Positions 1-5,114 of a stretch of 5,114 nt of DNA are shown here, piece by piece. Position numbers and translations under genes: made by a program. Each line of letters starts with the position of its first letter. Position 1 is the first letter of the stretch. Origin of the DNA: an uncultured Fretibacterium sp. (GTDB lineage: Bacteria; Synergistota; Synergistia; Synergistales; Aminobacteriaceae); NCBI GenBank assembly GCA_937915755.1, contig CALGGR010000332.1:1-5114 (forward strand). Reading direction: 5' to 3'. The notes under the pieces are model-generated. The model saw nothing but the letters and a program-made list of their open reading frames with translations. It was not told where the DNA came from and ran no database searches.

Positions 1-1709
1 TTGATGAACTGCGTGCTATGCCTGCGGAGAAGCTAAACGACTCTGCACTATGGGACTTCAGCAGTAATCCTATAGTTACGGCATTTTCCCCGAACGTCGA
101 TAATTACATCCTCCATGATTTTCCGGGAGCTGTTTACGCGCGAGGTGAACAGATGAAGATTCCGCTCTTGGCCGGATGGATGGAAGCAGAGTATTTCCCG
201 TTCAAGGCGTTTGCGCTGCCTCATAGCACACCCGAAGAGTTCAGAGCCTCAGCCGCAAAAATGTTCGGTGAGGACAGAATGCAGGAGTTCATGAAGCTCT
301 ACCCAGTTGATGACACAGAACGTTCTGCGTTTGAGCTGACTTCTGACTACACAATAAGCGAACAGACACACTATATTCTTCAGCAGCAGAGCAAGTTTGA
401 CGTGCCGGTGTATGGCTACGAGTTCACATACACTTCACCTTACAGCCCGATAGCCTCGCACATTGTTGACATGCCTTTTGTCTTCGGTACGCTCACAAAT
501 CAGTATATATTCGGCGGAAAGTCAGCGCAGCCCTCACAGGAAGACCGTGATTTTTCTGACGTAATCATGAACTACTGGACGAATTTCGCGAAGACAGGAA
601 ACCCCAACGCTGAAGGCCTCCCAGCTTGGCCGGAGTATAAGAGCGGGCTGATTATGGACTTGGGTAACAAGATAGAGGCGAGGCAGAACAATAACCTTGA
701 CCGCTTCAACTTCATCGGCAGTTTCAGGAGTGAGGGAGTTTTCCCGCTGAGGTGGCGCAAACCTGAGACCATAACGCTAATCTACTCCGACCACGAGCCT
801 TTAGGGAACATGCGCACACGTTTCTTGAATGATGTATTTTTCCCCGCCGTCGAGAAAGAATCAGGAGGCCGCATAAAGATTAGCACTCACTGGAACGGAG
901 AACTCAGCATCAGCTACGAAAACTTGAACACCGTAAAAGACGGTTCACGGGCACAAATCACCGTAGTAGTTCCCGAATACAGCATGAAGGAATTACCGTT
1001 GCACCAGCTCTTCAAGAGTTTTCCTGTCGGCCCGGCTGGACAAGAACAGGTTAATTTTTTCCGCCGTGTGTATGAAGAAGTCCCAGAACTCACTAACGAA
1101 CTCGATGCACAAAACGTTCACCCGATAATTATTGCTACTGGTTACCCGGCAGCATTCTTCAGCACAAAGCCGTTGAAGTCATTGCAGGACATCAAGGGTC
1201 AAAGCTGGAGGAGCGCAAGTTTCTGGCACAAGGACTTTCTAGCCAATGCCGGAGCAACACCCATAACTATCCCTTGGGGGCAGAAGGTATTTGACGCTCT
1301 GAATGACGGAAGTATTGACGGCCTGATCGTGAACGTTGACAGCGGATATGACCTCAATGCGCACAAGGCAGCACCGAATATTCTGGTGTCTCCGAAATTA
1401 TGGCTTGGGCATGAGTATATTATCGCTATGAACAAATCAGTATGGGACTCTCTGGCTGATGAGGACAGAAAAGCTATTGAGAGGGCTGCGGAAAGTTCGT
1501 ATAGAGTTCTGGGCGGAATAATGGACGAGGCATTTGTGTGGCAGCTTGAGATTCTGAAGAGAGACGGCGCAACGGTGAGGCTTCTTACTGATGAGGAAAT
1601 CGCTTACTGGGAAGAGGCCACAAATTACAGGAACATTCAGGCCAAGTGGGCAGAGGAAAATAATGCTGTCAGTGTCCTTGAGGTCATAAGGAGGGTTATG
1701 AATGAGTAA
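1..1709 (+). CDS. Carboxylesterase (type B) fused to TRAP solute-binding protein DctP, 5' partial
   Basis: The reading frame is open from base 3 to the left edge and reads DELRAMPAEKL, the usual esterase sequence at this point. The ATG at 18 is therefore internal and the true start lies upstream. Residues below count from that ATG. Residues 1 to about 232 are the C-terminal part of a type-B carboxylesterase: LLAGWMEAE with the likely triad acid Glu58, SHIVDMPFVFG with the likely triad His148, then YWTNFAKTGNPN and W204. The nucleophile Ser motif would lie upstream, outside the window. After a short linker, residues about 250-563 form a full-length DctP-type domain: ITLIYSDHEPLGN, ESGGRIKI, then LQDIKGQSWR with Arg398 at the position of the family's carboxylate-binding arginine, then FDALNDGSIDG and MNKSVWDSLADEDRKAI. 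The DctP part has no signal peptide, so export would depend on the missing esterase N-terminus. Inferred role: extracytoplasmic ester hydrolysis with capture of the acid released. Family assignment of both halves is firm; the substrate is unknown. Confidence 0.93.
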   Translation, partial: DELRAMPAEKLNDSALWDFSSNPIVTAFSPNVDNYILHDFPGAVYARGEQMKIPLLAGWMEAEYFPFKAFALPHSTPEEFRASAAKMFGEDRMQEFMKLYPVDDTERSAFELTSDYTISEQTHYILQQQSKFDVPVYGYEFTYTSPYSPIASHIVDMPFVFGTLTNQYIFGGKSAQPSQEDRDFSDVIMNYWTNFAKTGNPNAEGLPAWPEYKSGLIMDLGNKIEARQNNNLDRFNFIGSFRSEGVFPLRWRKPETITLIYSDHEPLGNMRTRFLNDVFFPAVEKESGGRIKISTHWNGELSISYENLNTVKDGSRAQITVVVPEYSMKELPLHQLFKSFPVGPAGQEQVNFFRRVYEEVPELTNELDAQNVHPIIIATGYPAAFFSTKPLKSLQDIKGQSWRSASFWHKDFLANAGATPITIPWGQKVFDALNDGSIDGLIVNVDSGYDLNAHKAAPNILVSPKLWLGHEYIIAMNKSVWDSLADEDRKAIERAAESSYRVLGGIMDEAFVWQLEILKRDGATVRLLTDEEIAYWEEATNYRNIQAKWAEENNAVSVLEVIRRVMNE

Positions 1710-2103
1710 CGCATATGATTTCCTGAAGGACTGCAATTTTTATTACCTTCTCACGTTTGACGGATATTACCCAGCAGGACGGCCAATAAGCGGAATACTT
1801 GAGGCTGACGGTATAATGTACTTCGGCACGCGGACAGATAAGGCAGTCTACAAGCAGCTTACACAGAATCCTCGCGTTGGGCTTATTGCGTTCAACAAAG
1901 GCAGGTGGCTTCGTCTTCAGGCCGATGCTGAAGAAACGCATGATACATCAATACGTGAGCAGTACCTGAGCAGATTACCCGCAGAAATCCGCAGGTTCGG
2001 AACGGCAGATAACCCTTTGCTTGCTGTGTTCGCCCTGCACATAGTGAAAGCAGATTTGCACGCAGGAGAGAACAGCGAAGATATTACAGAGGAGGAAAAA
2101 TAG
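1702..2103 (+). CDS. Pyridoxamine 5'-phosphate oxidase-like (FMN-binding split barrel) family protein
   Basis: The protein has 133 residues and no signal peptide, so it is probably cytoplasmic. The pattern is that of small PNPOx-like split-barrel proteins: N-terminal AYDFLKDCNFYYLLTFDG, then PAGRPISG (R27-P28), IMYFGTRTDKAVYKQL (T43, K47, Y50), QNPRVGLIAF (N56-P57) and GRWLRLQADAE (W69, R71), followed by a helical stretch and an acidic tail. Members of this family usually bind FMN, sometimes F420 or heme, and many are of unknown substrate; true PdxH activity is unlikely at this length. The ATG at 1702 is chosen because AAGGAGG at 1688-1694 sits 7 bases upstream. The start overlaps the stop of the esterase-DctP gene by 8 bp, which implies translational coupling. 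Its stop codon is immediately followed by the start of the next gene, so it is the middle gene of a three-gene operon. The family call is good; cofactor and reaction are not shown by the sequence. Confidence 0.87.
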   Translation: MSNAYDFLKDCNFYYLLTFDGYYPAGRPISGILEADGIMYFGTRTDKAVYKQLTQNPRVGLIAFNKGRWLRLQADAEETHDTSIREQYLSRLPAEIRRFGTADNPLLAVFALHIVKADLHAGENSEDITEEEK

Positions 2104-3843
2104 ATGGCAGATTTAGAGGAATTAATGATATTCAGGCAGTCAAAGCAGTACAAGCCGGAGTGTGAGCAGAAAATTGCTCTCGGCAAAAGCATTCTTCCAA
2201 AAGGCTGGCAGGTAGAATCGGGATTTATGCCTATTCCTTGCGACATTGTTGTGGAAAAAGATGTGCCCGTGAAAATGCGTGATGGAGTAACGCTTTATGT
2301 TGACGTGTTCCGGCCTGCAACAGACGATAAAGTGCCGGTGTTAATATCGTGGAGTCCTTACGGAAAGGATAACAATACGCGAGCTACGTATAAGAGTTTG
2401 TTCGCGATGATCGGCATACCAGACAGAAAGCTATCAGGGCTTCAAAAGTTTGAAGGCAGTGATCCGGCGTACTGGTGTAATCATGGTTATGCTGTATGCA
2501 ATCCCGACACTAGAGGAATCACTAGGTCTGAAGGCAATATTTACATGATTGGCTCACATGAAGCTCAGGATGGTTACGACTTGATTGAGTGGCTTGCAGA
2601 ACAGAGCTGGTGTAACGGCAAAGCAGCTCTTAGCGGAACATCATATCTTGCGTTCTCTCAGTGGTTCATAGCGTCAGAACAGCCTCCGCACTTAGCGGCA
2701 ATAAACCCAGAAGAGGGATTGAGTGATGCGTATCGTGATTTAGTGAGCCGTGGAGGAATCACAGATGTGGGCTTCACTCAGAGGATACAGATTAATCATG
2801 TCCACGCTGGGGAGCCTGTACAAGCTGAAGATGTAGCCGCTGAAGGTCTGAAATATCCTTTTGCGAATCACCCTGTATGGCAGGATAAAATTGCCAAGCC
2901 CGAAAAAATAACATGTCCTGTCTATGTAGTGGCAAGTTACAGCAATACGCTTCACACAATGGGAACATTCAGAGCATGGAGAGCGATTCCCGATGGTCAA
3001 AAATGGCTTCGTATTCATGACGCGCAAGAGTGGCCGGACTTTTATACAGCCGAACATATTGAGGACAGGCGGAAATTTTTTGATCACTTTCTGAAAGGGA
3101 TCAATAACGGTTGGGAAAGTACGCCGATAGTACGTTATTCGCTTCATGACTTTGAGGGCGGGAATATAACAGGCATCCCTTCTGAGGTTTTTCCGCCTGT
3201 GGAAACTCAATATAGAAAGCTTTATCTCAACGGTAAATCGCAGCTTCTCGAAAATGTTATGCCAGAGGCTGACAGCTCAGTAAAATATAACGCTGAGGGA
3301 GCATTAACTCTAGCTTCATTTATTTTTACTGCTGCTGATAGGACAGAGATTATCGGTTACCCGAAGGTTAAATTATGGGTAGAGGCAGAAGGCCATGATG
3401 ATATGGACGTTTATGTCAGCCTTTACAAACTCGACAAGAATGGTAATTTGCTCCAGCAGTTTGTGATTCCGAATCACTGTGCGAGAAATCACGATTTGAC
3501 AGACAGAGGAGGAAGCATACTTCGCTATAGAGGTAGTACGGGAAGGCTGAGAGTATCAATGCGTCATCTTGATGATGAGAAATCTACTGATGTGATCCCG
3601 TACCACAGCTTTGACCGTTCTGAGAAACTGAAGGCTGGGGAAATTGTACCGATAGAAATTGCAATGTATCCTACAGGAATAATCTTGTATGCTGGTGAAC
3701 AGCTGCGTCTTGTAATAAGTGCAACGGATGAAGCAGGATCGATGATGCCCGGGACAGAGCCTCAAAAACCGAACAATAAAGGCTGTCATGTAATTCATTG
3801 CGGCGGCATTTATGATTCTTATTTGCAGTTGCCTTTCAAGTAG
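2104..3843 (+). CDS. CocE/NonD family (peptidase S15-like) serine hydrolase
   Basis: The protein has 579 residues, a normal length for the family, and no signal peptide, so it is probably cytoplasmic. CocE/NonD enzymes are alpha/beta hydrolases with a C-terminal jelly roll that cleave esters or acyl-peptide bonds. Here residues about 50-340 are the hydrolase domain: VPVKMRDGVTLYVDVFRP, SWSPYGK (84-88), the oxyanion region DTRG (135-138), and the nucleophile motif SGTSYLAFSQW with Ser180. Residues about 370-579 are the beta-rich C-terminal domain (LYLNGK, then LWVEAEGHDDMDVYVSLYKLD, then GEQLRLVISATD). The usual GWYD motif that carries the catalytic Asp is replaced by ASYSNTLHTMGT (278-288), and the usual GPWxH histidine region reads RIHDAQEWPDFY (303-314). 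The acid and base residues are therefore not assigned with confidence. GGAGG at 2091-2095, 8 bases upstream, supports the ATG at 2104. The previous stop codon abuts this start, and a terminator follows. A role in processing the ligand handled by the esterase-DctP fusion is inferred from the operon only. Confidence 0.92.
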   Translation: MADLEELMIFRQSKQYKPECEQKIALGKSILPKGWQVESGFMPIPCDIVVEKDVPVKMRDGVTLYVDVFRPATDDKVPVLISWSPYGKDNNTRATYKSLFAMIGIPDRKLSGLQKFEGSDPAYWCNHGYAVCNPDTRGITRSEGNIYMIGSHEAQDGYDLIEWLAEQSWCNGKAALSGTSYLAFSQWFIASEQPPHLAAINPEEGLSDAYRDLVSRGGITDVGFTQRIQINHVHAGEPVQAEDVAAEGLKYPFANHPVWQDKIAKPEKITCPVYVVASYSNTLHTMGTFRAWRAIPDGQKWLRIHDAQEWPDFYTAEHIEDRRKFFDHFLKGINNGWESTPIVRYSLHDFEGGNITGIPSEVFPPVETQYRKLYLNGKSQLLENVMPEADSSVKYNAEGALTLASFIFTAADRTEIIGYPKVKLWVEAEGHDDMDVYVSLYKLDKNGNLLQQFVIPNHCARNHDLTDRGGSILRYRGSTGRLRVSMRHLDDEKSTDVIPYHSFDRSEKLKAGEIVPIEIAMYPTGIILYAGEQLRLVISATDEAGSMMPGTEPQKPNNKGCHVIHCGGIYDSYLQLPFK

Positions 3844-3875
3844 TTGAGTAGTTTTCAATGAGACACTAATACAGC

Positions 3876-3919
3876 GTACCGTTGCAGACCGTATATTAGG
3901 TTCAGCGGTACAAATTTTT
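3876..3919 (+). terminator. Likely Rho-independent terminator of the three-gene operon
   Basis: GTACCG at 3876-3881 pairs perfectly with CGGTAC at 3906-3911. Inside the loop, GACC (3887-3890) can pair with GGTT (3899-3902, one G-T pair), giving an extended, interrupted stem. The downstream arm is followed by CAAATTTTTG, a short T run. It lies 33 bases after the stop of the CocE-like gene. The stem is broken and the T run short, so efficiency is uncertain. Confidence 0.5.
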
Positions 3920-3972
3920 GTTGATTTACATTACATGTTATGCTTCTCGCTAACAACAAAGCCATTATAAAA

Positions 3973-4144
3973 CTAATTCTTTATTTGTATGTAAGCGCGA
4001 ATAATTTTCTTGTAGTCATCATTATCCAGAGCCTCGCTGATGAGAGCAAGGAGCATGGAGTTCAAGTTCAAGTCTTTGACCTTAGCTGCGAGAGATGAAA
4101 CGAGAAACATCGGAGTCCGAAGGAAATTCTCTTTTCTTAACCAT
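3973..4144 (-). pseudogene. Small partner gene downstream of parA, frameshifted
   Basis: The ATG at 4144 has AGGAGG at 4158-4153 with good spacing, and it overlaps the 3' end of the parA remnant by 8 bp, which is typical of a coupled two-gene cassette. The frame reads MVKKREFPSDSDVSRFISRS and stops at TAA 4084-4082. If one C is dropped at about 4090, the frame runs on through AAKVKDLNLNSMLLALISEA and then LDNDDYKKIIRAYIQIKN to TAG at 3975-3973. This gives a coherent protein of about 56 residues with a basic and polar N-terminus, a helical middle and a C-terminal helix. Its position suggests a small ParA partner such as a centromere-binding or adaptor protein, but I do not recognise the family. 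The frameshift could be a real inactivating mutation, a sequencing error, or, less likely, programmed. The decayed state of the neighbouring parA favours real decay. Confidence 0.55.
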
Positions 4145-4522
4145 GAAAATTACCTCCTAAAAATTCATCGATGAAGTAGCCGTAGTCAATAGCTGCGTTT
4201 GTAGTAGGGTAATGGCGAATAACAGAGTTATAGACTCTGATATTCATGACCTGAGCGATTCTTGAGAGCTGTTCCTTAATGTGCTGCCCGATGATAGTTC
4301 TGTGGCTGAAGATGGTAATGAGAATGCCATCAACAATGAGAGACGGATTCATGAATTGTTGAACGTCATCGAGAGTAGCGGAAAGTTCCATAAGACCATT
4401 AAGAGCGAAAGCCCGGCAAACGAGCAAATGATGATTGTTCGAAGCGGCGAGAGAGTTAGCGACAACGACATTGATAGCGGGAGGATTATCGATAATGCAG
4501 AAATCATAAGTAGTGTTAAGTC
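4137..4522 (-). pseudogene. ParA/Soj-type ATPase, C-terminal fragment (5' truncated)
   Basis: ParA ATPases drive plasmid or chromosome partition. The minus strand encodes TYDFCIIDNPPAIN, the ParA switch II/Walker B region (compare YDyIiIDcPP). FALNGLMELSATLDDVQQF, then NPSLIVDGILITIFSHRT, then VYNSVIRHYPTTNAAIDYG follow in the order and spacing of the ParA C-terminal half. About 125 residues remain of a usual 250 or more. The N-terminal half with the Walker A loop (KGGVGKT) is absent and is not found further upstream in the window. The open frame can be extended to a GTG at 4559, but those first residues (MYRGTGTRNL) come from out-of-frame IS256 sequence and are not ParA. Some positions look degraded, for example NNHHLLVCRA where a hydrophobic beta-strand followed by a charged residue is usual. 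The fragment cannot bind ATP as a normal ParA would, so it is called a pseudogene. Its stop overlaps the small downstream gene. Confidence 0.85.
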
Positions 4523-4711
4523 GGGGGCTCAAATTCCGAGTTCCTGTCCCGCGGTACACTTAATTCTACTTCCTGGTTCTGCGTCAAAACTGTCCTTTTA
4601 GGATATCCGTTCCGACTGTTGCTGCTGTTATCTCCTTCGTTCGAATTCTTCTTGTAGCCTAAATGAATATCTATTTCAGCTTCAAGAACTAGGTTCGTGT
4701 TTTCGGGACAT
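4516..4711 (-). pseudogene. IS256-family transposase, N-terminal fragment
   Basis: On the minus strand the frame from 4710 reads LVLEAEIDIHLGYKKN, then SRNGYPKRTVLTQNQEVELS, then VPRDRNSEFEP, and ends at TAA 4518-4516. The ordered motifs LEAEIDxHLGY, RNGY, EVxLSVPRDR and EFEP are diagnostic of the conserved N-terminal region of IS256-family transposases (usually about 400 residues); only about 60 residues remain. An ATG at 4711 with AAAGGAG at 4727-4721, 9 bases upstream, is probably the original start, but it reads MSRKHEPSS and then a stop. A one-base shift between 4709 and about 4684 therefore separates the start from the homologous frame, and a TAA lies directly upstream in the homologous frame. 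The gene is broken at both ends and cannot make active transposase. Confidence 0.83.
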
Positions 4712-4740
4712 TATTTTTCTCTCCTTTACTCCCCATTTAC

Positions 4741-4777
4741 ACAAACTATTTTATAATCCCAGATATTGGACAGGCTC
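4741..4777 (-). repeat. Putative left terminal inverted repeat of the IS256-type element
   Basis: On the minus strand the sequence starts GAGCCTGTCC (4777-4768) and runs through an AT-rich part to TTTGTGTAAA (4745-4736). A TTGTGTAAA-like motif shortly before the transposase start is a common feature of IS256-family ends. It lies about 25 bases upstream of the transposase start codon. The opposite end is lost, so the repeat cannot be confirmed by pairing. Confidence 0.45.
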
Positions 4778-4893
4778 TTAATCTAGCTAGTTGTGTTTAC
4801 CATCCATGTCAATTTTAGGCAATTTTTGTTCATAGTGCAGAACCGACTGTCACTTTTCTATTTCCTTTTTCTTTCTTTCGCTACGAATTACTC

Positions 4894-4907
4894 TTGCATT
4901 TATGCAA
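4894..4907. repeat. Short perfect inverted repeat TTGCAT-TT-ATGCAA
   Basis: Two 6-base arms, TTGCAT and ATGCAA, are separated by TT. A second self-complementary ATGCAT follows at 4914-4919. The symmetry and size would suit a dimeric regulator binding site, but it could be chance in AT-rich DNA and no nearby gene is convincingly controlled by it. Confidence 0.4.
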
Positions 4908-5052
4908 ATTCTCATGCATTCAATATATGCCGTCCAAATAATGAGCAAATGAATAATAAGCTTTATACATCCTATCGAATTATGGAGCAAAGTTGAAGAT
5001 ATTTATATGTCGCAAAAAAAGCACATACTGATAAGAAACTGAGTGTGTCGTC

Positions 5053-5102
5053 ATGAATGATAAAATAGAAGGAGAAAATACATGAAAGAAGATTATAGAT
5101 GA
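5053..5102 (+). other. Two overlapping very short ORFs with a strong ribosome binding site
   Basis: ATG at 5053 opens MNDKIEGENT and stops at TGA 5083-5085. This stop overlaps, as ATGA, a second ATG at 5082 that opens MKEDYR and stops at TGA 5100-5102. GAAGGAG at 5068-5074, 7 bases before the second ATG, is a near-ideal ribosome binding site. The arrangement could be a leader or mini-cistron ahead of a gene beyond the window, or the start of a gene broken by an early frameshift. Only 12 bases follow, so it cannot be decided. Expression is not supported by any clear promoter. Confidence 0.25.
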
Positions 5103-5114
5103 CACGATATTTCT

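Larger units (their letters stand above)
4516..4777 (-). mobile_element. Remnant of an IS256-family insertion sequence (left end)
   Basis: This block, read on the minus strand, combines a terminal-repeat-like end, a short leader with a ribosome binding site, and the N-terminal part of an IS256-type (Mutator-like DDE) transposase. The remainder of the transposase, including the whole catalytic domain, and the right end are missing. The element stops abruptly at about 4525-4516, where ParA coding sequence begins. It is therefore non-autonomous. The outer boundary near 4777 is estimated from the repeat-like sequence and could be off by several bases, because no second end or target-site duplication is available. 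Confidence 0.78.
4778..5114. other. AT-rich stretch with no convincing gene
   Basis: This stretch is clearly richer in A and T than the operon on the left. It includes a pyrimidine-rich tract at about 4852-4880 (T and C with a single A), the inverted repeat at 4894-4907 and short overlapping ORFs at the right edge. An open frame at 4793-4996 on the plus strand encodes a low-complexity Phe/Asn/Ser-rich peptide without a ribosome binding site and is not believed. I see no ParA Walker A sequence on either strand, no tRNA and no clear promoter. Confidence 0.6.

Noticed and set aside
18..20. ATG at 18 as the start of the esterase-DctP gene
   Set aside because: The frame is open to the left edge and the residues before the ATG (DELRA) fit the esterase family; there is no ribosome binding site and the protein would lack most of its esterase domain and the nucleophile.
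2740..3210. Minus-strand ORF of 156 codons
   Set aside because: It is a shadow of the CocE-like hydrolase, which has family motifs on the plus strand throughout this interval.
3916..3959. Inverted repeat TTTGTTG and CAACAAA as a terminator for the minus-strand cassette
   Set aside because: The arms are AT-rich and about 30 bases apart, and no GC-rich stem with a T run is formed on the minus strand.
4281..4601. Plus-strand ORF of 106 codons
   Set aside because: It lies opposite the parA and IS256 remnants, which show clear homology on the minus strand; its own product has no recognisable motif.
4793..4996. Plus-strand ORF of 67 codons
   Set aside because: The peptide is low-complexity, the DNA is AT-rich, no ribosome binding site is visible, and the frame runs through a pyrimidine tract and an inverted repeat.
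4778..5114. Possible parA N-terminal half displaced to the right of the IS end
   Set aside because: No KGGVGKT-like sequence or other ParA N-terminal motif was seen in any frame of either strand.

Overview
The window suggests an anaerobic, gut-type bacterium with mid GC content. The best guess is a Synergistota relative, because of the TRAP-type solute-binding module and the overall style of the genes. This is inference only: no rRNA or other marker gene is present.

Positions 1-3843 hold a compact plus-strand operon of three genes. The first is cut by the left edge of the window. It is a fusion of the C-terminal part of a type-B carboxylesterase to a complete, signal-less DctP-family TRAP solute-binding domain. 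Its stop overlaps the start of a small pyridoxamine-phosphate-oxidase-like (split beta-barrel) protein by 8 bp. The stop codon of that gene directly abuts the start of a CocE/NonD-type (S15-like) serine hydrolase. A likely Rho-independent terminator follows at 3876-3919. Two ester or amide hydrolases, a binding protein for an organic acid and a flavin-type protein together suggest hydrolysis and capture of an esterified or acylated carboxylate. The substrate cannot be read from the sequence. No TRAP membrane subunits (DctQ/DctM) lie in the window.

Positions 3973-4777 hold a decayed minus-strand region. Reading leftward from 4777 there is the left end of an IS256-family insertion sequence with the first part of its transposase gene. 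This breaks off inside the conserved N-terminal domain and joins the C-terminal half of a ParA-type ATPase that has lost its Walker A region. Overlapping the end of parA is a small partner gene of about 56 codons that carries a one-base frameshift. This looks like a partition or chromosome-segregation cassette destroyed by an IS insertion and an adjacent deletion.

Positions 4778-5114 are AT-rich and have no convincing gene. They contain a pyrimidine-rich tract, a 14-bp inverted repeat and, at the right edge, two overlapping very short ORFs, the second with a strong ribosome binding site. The most interesting element is the esterase-DctP fusion in its operon with a second hydrolase. The most interesting structural event is the IS256/parA chimera.
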